DNA of 64,000 nucleotides, taken from assembly GCF_029846175.1 (NCBI RefSeq), contig NZ_JARWAC010000023.1, positions 102,047 through 166,046 on the forward strand, written 5' to 3'. A model generated the notes under the pieces. The model had not been told where the DNA came from. It made no database searches and saw nothing but the letters and a program-made list of their open reading frames with translations. This DNA comes from Sphaerisporangium sp. TRM90804. GTDB taxonomy: Bacteria; Actinomycetota; Actinomycetes; Streptosporangiales; Streptosporangiaceae. The number at the start of each line of letters is the position of its first letter. Position 1 is the first letter of the stretch. Of this stretch, positions 17,056-25,926 are shown one piece after another. The translations under genes were made by a program, and so were the position numbers.

Positions 17056-18585
17056 GTGGCCGTCACCGCATCCAGCAGGTCGTCCGATTCCGGGCCGGAA
17101 GTTCGTACGGTGGCCGGGGTGCTGCGCGGGGGGTGGGAGGCGGGGCTGGCGGTCTTTCGTGGCATTCCGTTCGCCGAGCCGCCGGTGGGCGCGCTTCGGT
17201 TCGCCGCGCCGCAGCCCGTGCGCGGGTGGGACGGTGTGCGGCCGGCGGTCGCGTTCGGGCCGCCGCCTCCGCAGTCCGGGGTGCTCGGGGGGTCCCAAGA
17301 CGCCACCGGGGTCGACTGGTTGACGGTCAACGTCTGGACGCCGGAACCGGGTGCGGCGGCAGGGTTGCCGGTGATGGTGTGGATCCCCGGCGGCGGTTAC
17401 GCCGTGGGCGACTCCAGCCGCCCGGAGTACGACGCGGGGCACCTGGCCGGGAGCGGAACCGTGGTCGTGACCCTCAACTACCGTCTCGGCATCGAGGGGT
17501 TCGCGCAGATCGGCGGAGCCCCGGCCAACCGAGGGCTGCTCGACCAGGTCGCGGCCCTGCGGTGGGTGCGGGACAACATCGCCGGGTTCGGCGGCGACCC
17601 GGACCGGGTCACCGTCTTCGGCCAGTCGGCGGGCGGCGGATCGGTCGCCGCGCTGCTCGCCATGCCGCGCGCCGCCGGGCTCTTCCGCCGGGCGGTCGCG
17701 CAGAGCGTGCCGGGGACGTTCTTCTCACCCGAGCTGGCCGCCGACATCACCGCCGCCTGCGCCGCCGAGCTGGGAGCGCAGCCCACGGTGGCAGGCCTGT
17801 CGGCGGTGGCCCCGGGCCGGCTGCCCGCCGCGGGCGACGCGCTCTTCGCCAAGATGGCGCAGGGGTGGGAACGCTGGGGGCAGATCACCCACCGGCCGAT
17901 CCCGTTCGCGCCGGTCGTCGACGGCGACGTCCTGCCGGCGACCCCTTGGCGGGCGCTGGCCGACGGCGCCGCCCGGGACGTCCCGCTTCTCGTCGGGCAC
18001 ACTCGTGACGAGCACCGGTTGTTCAGCCTGATCGACGGCGTGCTGGGCCAGGTCACGCACGAGCAGACCGAGACCGCCCTGCGCACGCTCGCCCCCGGCC
18101 CCGACGGCGCACGCCGGTACCGTGAGACGTTCCCGGCCGCGGCCGACGAGGAGCTGTACGAGCTGGTCAACGGGGACTGGCTGTTCCGCATGCCGAGCCT
18201 GCACCTCGCCGACGCGCAGATCGCCGGCGGCGGGCAGGCCCACCTGTACGAACTGACCTGGCCCGCCCCGGGGCTGGGCGGCGCCCTCGGCGCCTGCCAC
18301 GGCCTTGACGTGCCGCTCGTCTTCGGCAACCTGAGCAGCGGACAGACCGCGGCGCTGATCGGCGACCCGCCCTCCCCGGGGGCCCGGGAGCTGTCCGCGC
18401 GGATCCGCGGCGCGTGGACGGCGTTCGCCGCGCACGGCGACCCGGGCTGGCCCCCGTACGACGCCGGCCACCGCCTCGCGCAGCTCTTCGACACGCCGTC
18501 GACGGTCACCGCCTACCCGGAAGAGGCCTCGCGGTCGCTGTGGCGGGACCACACCTTCCCGGCGCTCCCGCTGCTCGCGCGGTAG
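17056..18585 (+). CDS. Type B carboxylesterase
   Basis: A protein of about 509 residues with the carboxylesterase/alpha-beta hydrolase pattern: GIPFAEPPVGALRF near the N-terminus, the oxyanion-hole segment PVMVWIPGGGYAVG, the nucleophile elbow FGQSAGGGS (catalytic Ser), an acidic residue in HTRDEHRLF or nearby, and the late His in ACHGLDVPLVFGN. It hydrolyses carboxylic esters; the natural substrate is unknown. The GTG at 17056 (AVTASSRSSDSG) was preferred to the GTG at 16960, because the intervening residues do not resemble the family and AGAGGAA lies upstream. No convincing signal peptide, so probably cytosolic. Confidence 0.88.
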   Translation: MAVTASSRSSDSGPEVRTVAGVLRGGWEAGLAVFRGIPFAEPPVGALRFAAPQPVRGWDGVRPAVAFGPPPPQSGVLGGSQDATGVDWLTVNVWTPEPGAAAGLPVMVWIPGGGYAVGDSSRPEYDAGHLAGSGTVVVTLNYRLGIEGFAQIGGAPANRGLLDQVAALRWVRDNIAGFGGDPDRVTVFGQSAGGGSVAALLAMPRAAGLFRRAVAQSVPGTFFSPELAADITAACAAELGAQPTVAGLSAVAPGRLPAAGDALFAKMAQGWERWGQITHRPIPFAPVVDGDVLPATPWRALADGAARDVPLLVGHTRDEHRLFSLIDGVLGQVTHEQTETALRTLAPGPDGARRYRETFPAAADEELYELVNGDWLFRMPSLHLADAQIAGGGQAHLYELTWPAPGLGGALGACHGLDVPLVFGNLSSGQTAALIGDPPSPGARELSARIRGAWTAFAAHGDPGWPPYDAGHRLAQLFDTPSTVTAYPEEASRSLWRDHTFPALPLLAR

Positions 18586-18628
18586 ACGGTTACTCAGGCC
18601 GGAAGGGCTTTGCCCAGGGTGGGGACGT

Positions 18629-19132
18629 TCAGGCGGTGAGTGTGGCCAGGTAGGCCTCGTGCAGGCGAGCGCGTACGGTCTTGCCGTCGGGGGGCGGGGC
18701 GGCGGGGATGCCGAGGTGTTCCTCGCGGAGTTCGGCCATGAAGCGGTCCCAGAGTTCCTGGCCGCCTTCTTCCAGGAGTCGCGCCCGGATGGCAAGGTCC
18801 TCGGTGACCGGCAGCCAGCGACGGCCCCACGTGCCGAGGGCGGCCATCACGGGCACGAGTTGAATGGACGCCTCGGTCAGGCTGTAGATGGTCTTCTGCT
18901 TGTGGCCGGGGTCGGAGCGCTTCGTGAGCATGCGGAGGTCGACCAGGTGTCTCAGGCGGCTGGCCAGGATGTTGGACGCGATGCCCTCTCGGGAGCCGTT
19001 CTGCAGCTCACGGAAGTGCCGTAGCCCGCCGAAGATCATGTCGCGGAGGATCAACAGGCTCCACTTGTCGCCGAAGACCTCAAGGGACAGGTTGATCGGA
19101 CATCCGGAGCGATGCGCGTCGGTCATCGGCAT
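18629..19132 (-). CDS. HxlR family transcriptional regulator
   Basis: A protein of about 167 residues with the HxlR winged-helix signature: CPINLSLEVFGDKWSLLILRDMIFGGLRHF, then the recognition region EGIASNILASRLRHLVDLRML and the wing KQKTIYSLTEAS. The Cys after the N-terminus (GCPI) is the residue used for redox or electrophile sensing in several HxlR proteins. The ATG at 19132 was chosen because GGAGG lies 6 nt upstream. It is divergent from the DHFR-like gene at 19234, and two dyads lie between them, so it probably represses itself and that gene. Confidence 0.88.
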   Translation of the reverse strand: MPMTDAHRSGCPINLSLEVFGDKWSLLILRDMIFGGLRHFRELQNGSREGIASNILASRLRHLVDLRMLTKRSDPGHKQKTIYSLTEASIQLVPVMAALGTWGRRWLPVTEDLAIRARLLEEGGQELWDRFMAELREEHLGIPAAPPPDGKTVRARLHEAYLATLTA

Positions 19133-19152
19133 CCTCTTCCTCCGCGGACTGG

Positions 19153-19207
19153 TTGCGTATCGCAAGCAGTCTAGCCTAGGTTGGGAAACCGCTTGCGAAA
19201 TGCAAGC
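19153..19207. promoter_or_regulatory. Twin dyads between hxlR-type gene and DHFR-like gene
   Basis: TTGCG-TAT-CGCAA (19153-19165) and GCTTGC-GAAAT-GCAAGC (19191-19207) are two dyads sharing the half-site GCAAGCAGT on their right side. They lie in the 101-bp divergent intergenic region and are the probable HxlR operators. Confidence 0.7.
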
Positions 19208-19233
19208 AGTCGTCCGGATGTGAGGAGCCCGCC

Positions 19234-19812
19234 ATGGGAAAGCTGATCTACTCGATGATCACGTCACTCGACGGCTACGTGAGCGACGCGAACGGCGACT
19301 TCGGCTGGGGGGCTCCCGAGGAGGAGTCGCACACGTTCATGAACGAGCACATGCGTTCGTTCGGCACGTACCTGTACGGCCGCCGGATGTACGAGACGAT
19401 GGTCTACTGGGAGACCGCGCACACGGTCCCGGACCAGCCGCCGTTCATGCTGGAGTGCGCGCGGATCTGGCAGGCCGCCGACAAGGTCGTCTACTCCACC
19501 ACGCTGAACGAGGCGGCCAGCGAGCGGACTCGGATCGAGCGGGCGTTCGACCCCGATGCGGTGCTGAAGCTGAAGGCCGAGGCCGACCTCGACATCAGCG
19601 TGGACGGGCCTCACCTGGCGGCACAGGCGATCAGGGCCGGGCTCGTCGACGAGTACCAGCTCTTCGTCGGGCCGGCGATCGTCGGCGGCGGCAACCGGTT
19701 CTTCCCCGACGACGTGCGCGTCGACCTCGAACTGCTGGACGAGCGGCGCTTCGGCAACGGCGTGCTCTACCTGCGTTACGGCGTCAAGGACACCGCGCGC
19801 ATGACGGTGTAG
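19234..19812 (+). CDS. Dihydrofolate reductase-like (RibD C-terminal) protein
   Basis: A 192-residue protein of the RibD C-terminal/DHFR fold: GKLIYSMITSLDGYVSDANG at the N-terminus, the nucleotide-binding segment TYLYGRRMYETM, DLDISVDGPHLAAQAIRAGLVDEYQLFVGPAIVGGG and a final LRYGVKD strand. Members reduce pyrimidine- or pterin-like substrates with NADPH; actinomycetes carry many copies of unknown role, frequently next to an HxlR regulator as here. The ATG follows GAGGAG. Expression is probably controlled by the dyads at 19153-19207. Confidence 0.85.
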   Translation: MGKLIYSMITSLDGYVSDANGDFGWGAPEEESHTFMNEHMRSFGTYLYGRRMYETMVYWETAHTVPDQPPFMLECARIWQAADKVVYSTTLNEAASERTRIERAFDPDAVLKLKAEADLDISVDGPHLAAQAIRAGLVDEYQLFVGPAIVGGGNRFFPDDVRVDLELLDERRFGNGVLYLRYGVKDTARMTV

Positions 19813-20150
19813 AGCAGCACTCCATGAGTCTCCGGAACCTGGCCTGGGGCGCGCGTCGGTGGAGCGCCGTACGGCGGCGCCGGGTTCGCCGTACAAGCCC
19901 CCGCCGTATCGTCGCCGTGTTGGCGGGGGTGGCGTGAGCCGGGGGGAGGGGCGCCAGCGTGCCTGAGGGGAGGAGCGGCGGGGTCTTGCGCGGTGGTGGG
20001 GGGCGGGCCGCGTGGGGGTCGCTCTTAGGAAGGCAGTGCCGAAGACTCCGGTCCGGGGGACGGTGAGTGGTTCATCCGGTGGATGGAGCCGGGTGGGCGG
20101 TTAGGCCGATGGGTGCCGCTGGGTGGGCGGTTGGTTCGGTGGGTGGGGTG
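19813..20150. other. G-rich intergenic stretch
   Basis: No gene is seen. Around 19858-19920 lies the block GCCGTACGGCGGCGCCG followed by TTCGCCGTA, which resembles the repeat element at 25665-25882. Near 20070-20145 there are several GGGTGGGCGG runs. No terminator with a clear stem was identified. Confidence 0.4.
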
Positions 20151-20957
20151 TCAGATGACGCGGGCGACGGCGCCTATGGCGCCTACGCCGCCGGGGGTGG
20201 GGAGGGCGAGGTTGATTTCGGGGCGCCACTCGCTCAGGGAGACGATGCCGGGGTCGGCGATCTCCAGGCCATCCAGGAAGGCGGCGAGCTGGGCGGGGTT
20301 TCGGGACGTGGTGCCGGGGACGGAGGTGCGGCTGAAGATCTGCTGGCCCTTGCGGTCGCGGTCCTTGTCGACGGTGTCGATGGAGCCGTGCGAGACGGCC
20401 AGGTGGCTGCCGGGGACGAGCGGGGCCCGGAGGGCTGTGACGATCTTCAGGGCCTCGTCGTCGTCCGGGATGAAGTGCAGGACGCCGAGCAGGAGGACGG
20501 CCACCGGCTCGGAGAAGTCCAGGTGCTCGTGGATCTCGGCACGGTCGAGCAGGGCCTGGGTGTCGCGCATGTCGGCGGCGACGGCGATGACGCGGGCGTT
20601 CTCGGCCAGCAGGGCCCGCGCGTGCGTCATCACGATGGGGTCGTTGTCCACGTAGACCACGCGGGACTCCGGGGCGAGGTCCTGGGCCACCTGGTGCACG
20701 TTGCGCTGGGTCGGCAGTCCTGCGCCGACGTCGAGGAACTGGCGGACGCCCTGCTCGCACAGGTAGGTGACGGCCCTGATCAGGAACTCGCGGTTCTCGC
20801 GGGCGATCTCGCGGACGTTCGGCAGCAGCTCGATGATCTTCTCGGCCGCCTCGCGGTCGGCGGCGAAGTTGTCCTTGCCGCCCAGGTAGTAGTCGTACAT
20901 GCGCGCCACGCTCGGCGTGTACGGATCAACACCGGCCGGCACCTCGAACTCGCCCAC
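20151..20957 (-). CDS. DUF574-type SAM-dependent methyltransferase
   Basis: A protein of about 268 residues of the actinomycete-specific DUF574/Methyltransf_19 family: PAGVDPYTPSVARMYDYYLGGKDNFAADREAAEK near the N-terminus, then FLDVGAGLPTQRNVHQVAQ as the SAM-binding motif, VVYVDNDPIVMTHARALL, and LLLGVLHFIPDDDEALKIV. Substrates are generally unknown. The GTG at 20957 (VGEFEVPAGVD) lies just after GAGGAG and matches the family's usual N-terminus; an in-frame ATG at 20993 is the alternative. It stands alone with repeat-rich spacers on both sides. Confidence 0.85.
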   Translation of the reverse strand: MGEFEVPAGVDPYTPSVARMYDYYLGGKDNFAADREAAEKIIELLPNVREIARENREFLIRAVTYLCEQGVRQFLDVGAGLPTQRNVHQVAQDLAPESRVVYVDNDPIVMTHARALLAENARVIAVAADMRDTQALLDRAEIHEHLDFSEPVAVLLLGVLHFIPDDDEALKIVTALRAPLVPGSHLAVSHGSIDTVDKDRDRKGQQIFSRTSVPGTTSRNPAQLAAFLDGLEIADPGIVSLSEWRPEINLALPTPGGVGAIGAVARVI

Positions 20958-21170
20958 GCCACTCCTCGCCCGCTGAAGTAGTACATCCAGCATCGTAGGG
21001 CCTCTGTGCCCCATCGCAGATCTTGTTCCCGCATTAAGGGACACAGAGTGACGGAGGGTGCCTATCTGGACGAACGCCAACGGGTTGAGCGTCCCCGGTT
21101 GTGAGTGGGCGATGACCGGCGGGAGCGGATGCCCGCCGGTCCGGGACGGGGGCCGCCGGCAGGGCAGGCG

Positions 21171-21326
21171 CGGATGGAGATCGCGGCTCAGGGCGCCTCG
21201 GTCGGCCTGGCGCCGGGCGGTCCGGATGGAGATCGCCGCTCAGGGCGCCCGGGGCGGCCGGGTGCCGGGTGACCCGGCTGGGACGCCGCTCAGGGCGCCC
21301 GGACGGAGAGTCGCCGGCCGGGCGCC
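21171..21326. repeat. Three imperfect 52-bp tandem repeats
   Basis: Units begin at about 21171, 21223 and 21275. Shared blocks are CGGATGGAGATCG and CCGCTCAGGGCGCCCGG. They lie in the 383-bp spacer between the DUF574 methyltransferase gene and the 3' end of lysS; nothing else is visible in that spacer. Confidence 0.65.
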
Positions 21327-21340
21327 CGTGGGGGGCGAGG

Positions 21341-23068
21341 TCAGCCGCCGAGCAGGGTGCGGACGCGGGGTGCGCCGGCGGCCAGCAGCAGGGTGGGCAG
21401 GCGCGGGCCGGTGTCGCGGCCGACCAGGAGCTCGTAGAGCAGGGCGAAGAACTCGCGCTGCGCGACCTTCAGCTCGGGAGTCGGCTTGGTGTCGGGCGCC
21501 AGGCCCGCCTGGATCTTCGGCACGCCGTACACCAGAGTCGTCAGGCCGTCGAGCGACCAGTGGTCGTCGAGGCCGTCGAGCAGCAGCCGCAGCGACTCCC
21601 GCCGACGGTCGTCCAAAGACGCCAGCAGCGTGGTGTCGGGCTCGTCGCGCACGCGGGTGCGCTGCTCGGCCGGGACCTGCGTGGTGACCCAGTGTGCCGC
21701 CCGGTCGAGCCTCGGGCGGGTCTCGTCGAGGTAGGTGATCGGGTGCTCGGGGTCCAGATCGCGCAGGATGCGCAGGGTCTGCTCCTCGTGCCCGGTGGTG
21801 ATGTCGACGATCGACGCCAGCGTGCGGTACGGCAGCGGCCTCGGCGTCACGGGCAGCGGGCCCGCGGCGGTGCCGACCGCCCGGGTGTACGCGGCCACGT
21901 CGGCGGGCAGCGCGGCGCCCTCGGCGATCTTGCGCTCCAGGGAGTCCCACTCGTCGTACAGCCGCTGGATCTCCTGGTCGAAGGCGATCTTGAACGACTG
22001 GTTCGGCCGGCGCCGGGCGTACAGCCAGCGCAGCAGCGGGGCCTCCATGATCTGCAGGGCATCGGCCGGGGTCGGCACGGCGCCCTTGGAGCTGCTCATC
22101 TTGGCCATGCCGCTGATGCCGACGAAGGCGTACATCGGCCCGATCGGCTGCTCGGCCTCGAAGACCTCCCGGATGATCTGCCCGCCGACGACGAACGACG
22201 ACCCCGGCGAGCTGTGGTCGACCCCGGAGGGCTCGAAGACCACGCCCTCGAAGGCCCAGCGCATGGGCCAGTCGACCTTCCACACCAGCTTGCCGCGGTT
22301 GTGCTCCGACAGCCGGACGGTCTCGGCGTGCCCGCAGGCGCAGGTGAACGACAGCTCGGTGGTCTCGTCGTCGTACCCGGTGACCGTGGTGGTGTCGCGC
22401 TCGCACACCGAGCAGTACGGCTTGTACGGGAAGTAGCCCGCGGCGACCTTGCCGTCGTCCTCCCCGGCCGCGCCGGACCCCTCGGCCGCGGCCTCGGCGG
22501 CGGCCGCCTCGGCCTCGTCGAGCGCGCCCTTCTGCTGCTTCTTGGCCGGAGCGGGCTTTTCCTTGGTGCGGTAGCGGTCGAGGATCGCGTCGATGCGCTC
22601 GCGCTCGCGCATCGCGAGCAAGATCTGCTCGCGGTAGACGCCGGAGGTGTACTGCGAGGTCTGGCTGATGCCGTGGAACTCGATGCCCAGCTCGGCCAGC
22701 GCGGCGATCATGGGGGCCTTGAAGTGCTCGGCCCAGTTGGGGTACTCGCTGCCGGGCGGCGCGGGCACGGACGTCAGCGGCTTGCCGATGTGCTCCGACC
22801 AGGAGGAGTCGACGCCCGCCGGGACCTTGCGGAAGCGGTCGTAGTCGTCCCAGGAGATGATGTGGACGACGTCGTGACCCCGGCGCCTGATCTCGTCGGC
22901 GACCAGGTGGGGCGTCATGACCTCGCGCAGGTTGCCGAGGTGGATCGGGCCCGAGGGGCTGAGGCCCGACGCGCAGACGATCGTTTTGCCGGGGGCGCGA
23001 CGCTCCGCCTCGGCGATGACCTCGTCGGCGAATCGTGAGACCCAGTCGGCCTCGGCACTCGTAGCCAC
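21341..23068 (-). CDS. lysS: Lysyl-tRNA synthetase, class I type
   Basis: A protein of about 575 residues with the class I architecture: the HIGH variant HLGN (residues 43-46) in SGLSPSGPIHLGNLRE, a long connective region with a Cys pair (CSVCERD, then CACGHAE) for zinc, the KMSKS variant KMSSSKG and a helical C-terminal anticodon-binding part. Class I LysRS is the archaeal type, used by some actinobacteria. It ligates lysine to tRNA(Lys) in the cytosol. An Ala/Glu-rich low-complexity insertion follows KPAPAKKQQKG. The GTG at 23068 (ATSAEADWVSRFADEV) is preferred; the frame extends upstream but that part is non-homologous. Confidence 0.92.
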   Translation of the reverse strand: MATSAEADWVSRFADEVIAEAERRAPGKTIVCASGLSPSGPIHLGNLREVMTPHLVADEIRRRGHDVVHIISWDDYDRFRKVPAGVDSSWSEHIGKPLTSVPAPPGSEYPNWAEHFKAPMIAALAELGIEFHGISQTSQYTSGVYREQILLAMRERERIDAILDRYRTKEKPAPAKKQQKGALDEAEAAAAEAAAEGSGAAGEDDGKVAAGYFPYKPYCSVCERDTTTVTGYDDETTELSFTCACGHAETVRLSEHNRGKLVWKVDWPMRWAFEGVVFEPSGVDHSSPGSSFVVGGQIIREVFEAEQPIGPMYAFVGISGMAKMSSSKGAVPTPADALQIMEAPLLRWLYARRRPNQSFKIAFDQEIQRLYDEWDSLERKIAEGAALPADVAAYTRAVGTAAGPLPVTPRPLPYRTLASIVDITTGHEEQTLRILRDLDPEHPITYLDETRPRLDRAAHWVTTQVPAEQRTRVRDEPDTTLLASLDDRRRESLRLLLDGLDDHWSLDGLTTLVYGVPKIQAGLAPDTKPTPELKVAQREFFALLYELLVGRDTGPRLPTLLLAAGAPRVRTLLGG

Positions 23069-23160
23069 GATGGGGTACGTCCTTCCTCGACAGTGTGACG
23101 ACCCCATTCTCCCGGACTGTGACAGTGACCGGCGCACCCGGCCGCCCGCCGGCCCGGCTT

Positions 23161-23640
23161 CTAGGGCGTGTCGGACGTCTGGGTGAGCCGGATGTCGGCG
23201 AAGGCGGCGTCCAGGAGCGCGGACAGGGGGTGGCCCGAGGCGGCGAGCAGGTCGGCGACGAGCAGGGGGCCGTGGTGGGCGACGGTGACGCCGTCGAGCG
23301 GGAAGGGGTCGCCGTCCGGCTGGTGCAGACCGAGGGCGCCGGCCACCAGCATCACCAGCACGTGCGGGTCGACGCCGGGGAACCACGCCGCCGCCGACCG
23401 CGCGCAGCGGGCGACCAGCGCCTGGACGTCGTCCGCGGCCGGGCCGCTGGGGTACTGGTCCTGGAGCAGCAGGGTGACGACGGCGCCAAGGACGAGGCCG
23501 GTCTGCTCGTGGTCCAGCGCGGCGAGCCGCGCGGCCGCCCGCTCGAACGCCTCGGGCTCGCGGGCGCCGGCGGCGGCGACGGCGTCGGTGGCGGCCTCTG
23601 CGATGGCGCGTGCGGGCTGGGGCAAGGGGTTCACGCTCAT
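23161..23640 (-). CDS. Conserved-looking helical protein, function unknown
   Basis: A 159-residue protein starting MSVNPLPQPARAIAEAATDA, rich in Ala/Leu helices (ERAAARLAALDHEQTGLVLGAVVTLLLQD, VQALVARCARSAAAWFPGVDPHVLVMLVAGALG). The family was not recognised. The ATG at 23640 follows GAGGAG. It lies 92 bp upstream of lysS on the same strand, so it could be cotranscribed with it. Coding evidence is its length, GC3 pattern and ribosome site. Confidence 0.65.
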   Translation of the reverse strand: MSVNPLPQPARAIAEAATDAVAAAGAREPEAFERAAARLAALDHEQTGLVLGAVVTLLLQDQYPSGPAADDVQALVARCARSAAAWFPGVDPHVLVMLVAGALGLHQPDGDPFPLDGVTVAHHGPLLVADLLAASGHPLSALLDAAFADIRLTQTSDTP

Positions 23641-23734
23641 CGGCTCCTCGGCGGCGGGGCGCGGGCAGGACGGCGCCAGCATCGCACGCCGGGCCGCTCT
23701 CCCGGTGCCTGGCCGGGGCCTTCGGACGGCGGCG

Positions 23735-23870
23735 CGCGTCCGGTGGTGCATGTCCGGGGCCGCGTGTCCGGCGGCGCTTGCCGGCGGTGCGCGCCCGGGC
23801 TGCCTTTCCGGCGGTGCGTGCCCGGCGGTGTGCGTCCGGCGGTGCGTGCCCGGCGTCGCGGGGCGGGCGG
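23735..23870. repeat. Degenerate repeats of about 15 bp (GTGCGTGCCCGGCG)
   Basis: The 317-bp spacer between the lysS operon and zur contains about eight imperfect copies of TCCGGCGGTGCGTGCC. No gene is visible; the zur promoter must lie at its right end but was not resolved. Confidence 0.55.
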
Positions 23871-23957
23871 GAACTTCGGCGCCGGTTGTAGTGTTCCTAG
23901 TGGTGCCCACAGCGATGCCGGGCGGGCCGGCAGGCGTACGCGGAGGCGGTGGAAACG

Positions 23958-24464
23958 ATGAACATGGTCTCTGAGTCGTCATCCCGGCAGGCCTCGCAGG
24001 CAGCGCCGCGGGAGGCCGGTACGATCGCGGGCTCCGCCGAGCCGCAGCGGGCGCAGGCCACCCGGGGCACCCGCGTGCGTGGTACCCGGCAGTCCGAGGC
24101 GCTGGTCTCGGTGCTGGGCGACCTCCCCGGTTTCCACAGCGCCCAGGACATCCACGCCGAGCTGCGCCGGCGCGGTGAGAGCGTGGGGCTCACGACCGTC
24201 TACCGCCACCTTCAGGTGCTCAGCGAGCGTGCCGTCGTGGACGCGATCCGCGACGAGAACGGTGAGACCCTGTACCGCCGGTGCGCCACGGGGCGCCACC
24301 ACCACCATGTGACCTGCCGTTCCTGCGGGCGCAGCGTCGAGGTGGAGGGCACGGCGGTCGAGCGCTGGGCCGACCGCGTCGCGGCGGAGGCCGGCTTCGT
24401 CGACGTCGACCACACCGTGGAGATCTTCGGCGTCTGCCCGGCCTGCGCGTCCGGCCGGTCCTGA
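23958..24464 (+). CDS. zur: Fur-family regulator, probable zinc uptake regulator Zur
   Basis: A protein of about 168 residues. After a disordered N-terminus of about 45 residues comes the Fur winged helix (SEALVSVLGDLPGFHSAQDIHAELR, SVGLTTVYRHLQVLSERAVVDAI), then the metal-binding dimerisation domain with CATGRHHHHVTCRSCGRSVEVEG and a second Cys pair, CPACASG. The HHHHVTC..C pattern and spacing are those of Zur rather than Fur or PerR. With zinc bound it should repress zinc uptake genes. The start is taken at the ATG at 23958, 11 nt after GGAGG; a GTG at 23949 is possible. No zinc transporter genes adjoin it. Confidence 0.85.
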   Translation: MNMVSESSSRQASQAAPREAGTIAGSAEPQRAQATRGTRVRGTRQSEALVSVLGDLPGFHSAQDIHAELRRRGESVGLTTVYRHLQVLSERAVVDAIRDENGETLYRRCATGRHHHHVTCRSCGRSVEVEGTAVERWADRVAAEAGFVDVDHTVEIFGVCPACASGRS

Positions 24465-24549
24465 CCTCGGGCGGCCGTTCAGCCGCTTGAAAGCGTTTTG
24501 TCGTACTCCCGTCCTAGGCTCCTGCGAGCCGAACTTTGAGGAGGCTGCG

Positions 24550-24969
24550 GTGGATGTCGACAACGAGGTCGTGCGGTTGTGCGCCGAGGGCATGCGGGCG
24601 GAGGCCGAGAACCGGCCCGAGGACGCCCGTCTGCTCTTCGCCCAGGCGTGGGAGCGGCGCACCGACGACTACGACGCCTGCGTGGCGGCGCACTACGTCG
24701 CCCGTCAGCAGGAGTCGGCGGAGGAGACGCTGCTGTGGAACGCGGTGTCGCTGCACCACGCGAACGCCGCGGGCGACGGGCGCGTCCGCGCGTTCTTCCC
24801 TTCCCTCTACCTGAACATGGGCGCCTCGCACGAGCTGCTGGGCGAGCCCGCCGAGGCCGAGCGCTACTTCCGCCTCGCGGCCGACCACGCGGGCGACCTT
24901 CCCGACGACCCGTACGGTGACATGCTGCGCCAGGGCATCGCCACGGCCCTCGACCGAGTCGCCCCCTGA
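24550..24969 (+). CDS. TPR-like helical protein, function unknown
   Basis: A 139-residue protein of paired helices: DNEVVRLCAEGMRAEAENRPEDARLLFAQAWERRTDDYDACVAAHYVARQQ and FFPSLYLNMGASHELLGEPAEAERYFRLAADHAG. The second block fits a tetratricopeptide-like motif, so it is probably a protein-interaction module. The GTG at 24550 follows GAGGAGG 5 nt upstream; the frame extends further but without support. It lies just downstream of zur on the same strand (85 bp). Confidence 0.7.
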   Translation: MDVDNEVVRLCAEGMRAEAENRPEDARLLFAQAWERRTDDYDACVAAHYVARQQESAEETLLWNAVSLHHANAAGDGRVRAFFPSLYLNMGASHELLGEPAEAERYFRLAADHAGDLPDDPYGDMLRQGIATALDRVAP

Positions 24970-25028
24970 GGACGCCCGCCGGGCCGTGCCTCGGCCGGTC
25001 CGGCGCAGGTGGGGGATAATCGGCGGTC

Positions 25029-25634
25029 ATGTCGGGTGGAACCAGGCTGATATGGCCGACCAAGACGGACGAGGCCCTGCGCGCCGCCGTGCACCGGGTG
25101 ATCCACGCCGTGGTGGAGCAGGGGGGCGCGGTCGGGTATCTCCAACCGCCCGATCGCGGCGTCACCGACTCCCTTCTCGACGCCGTCGTGGCCGATGCCG
25201 GGCGCGGGGACGCCGGGCTGGTGCTGGCGAAGGTGGCGGGCCGGGTCGAGGGCATGGGGCTCTGGCGGCGGGGCCCGGGGCCGGTCTACCGGCACTCCGC
25301 CGAGGTGGGCAAGGTCATGGCCCACCCGTCCGCGCGCGGCCTCGGCCTCGGTCTTCTCATCGTGCGCGCCCTCATCCCGCACGCCCGCGAGGCGGGCATC
25401 GAGCTGCTCACCCTGGGCGTCCGCGGCAACAACCACGGCGCGATCGAGCTGTACGAGCGGGCCGGCTTCCTGGTGTGGGGCGTGCTCCCCAACTCCATCG
25501 CCGTCGGCCGCGACCGCTTCGACGACGTCCGCATGCGCCTGGAGATCGCCCGCCCGCCCGGCGTCGTCCACCGCGGCTCGTCCCCCGGCGGCCCCGGTTC
25601 CTCCTCTCCCCGCGCCCCGCGCGCCATCTCCTGA
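25029..25634 (+). CDS. GNAT family N-acetyltransferase
   Basis: A 201-residue protein with GNAT motifs: GLVLAKVAGRVEGMGLWRR (beta 2-3), GKVMAHPSARGLGLGLLIVRALI (motif A, acetyl-CoA pyrophosphate loop R-G-L-G-L-G), then LLTLGVRGNNHGAIELYERAGF (motif B). The acceptor substrate is unknown. The C-terminal 35 residues are Pro/Ser/Gly-rich and probably disordered. The ATG at 25029 lies 59 bp after the TPR-like gene. Confidence 0.85.
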   Translation: MSGGTRLIWPTKTDEALRAAVHRVIHAVVEQGGAVGYLQPPDRGVTDSLLDAVVADAGRGDAGLVLAKVAGRVEGMGLWRRGPGPVYRHSAEVGKVMAHPSARGLGLGLLIVRALIPHAREAGIELLTLGVRGNNHGAIELYERAGFLVWGVLPNSIAVGRDRFDDVRMRLEIARPPGVVHRGSSPGGPGSSSPRAPRAIS

Positions 25635-25664
25635 GACCTCGGCGCACCGCGTCCGGTCCTCCCA

Positions 25665-25882
25665 GCGGGCCGTCGTACGGCGGCGCCGTCTTCGTCGTAC
25701 CTGTGTTCGCCGTATCGGCGCCGGAAGGGTAAGGGCACAGGGCCGGGGGGTGGGCGTGGTGGTCGCTCTTTCTTCTGGCGGGCCGTCGTATGGCGGCGCC
25801 GTCTTCGTCGTACCTGTGTTCGCCGTATCGGCGCCGGAAGGGTAAGGGCACAGGGCCGGGGGCTGGGCGTGGTGGTCGCTCT
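25665..25882. repeat. 113-bp tandem duplication of a GC-rich dyad element
   Basis: Two copies, 25665-25769 and 25778-25882, are nearly identical (about two differences in 105 bp) and are offset by 113 bp. Each contains GGCGGCGCCGTC and a later CGGCGCC that could pair. A related but shorter block occurs at about 19858-19885. The copies fill the spacer between the GNAT and Sir2 genes; no gene is seen in the spacer. Confidence 0.85.
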
Positions 25883-25926
25883 CGTCTGCGGCTGGGCGGG
25901 GTGCCGGGCGGATTAGGATCGGGGAG

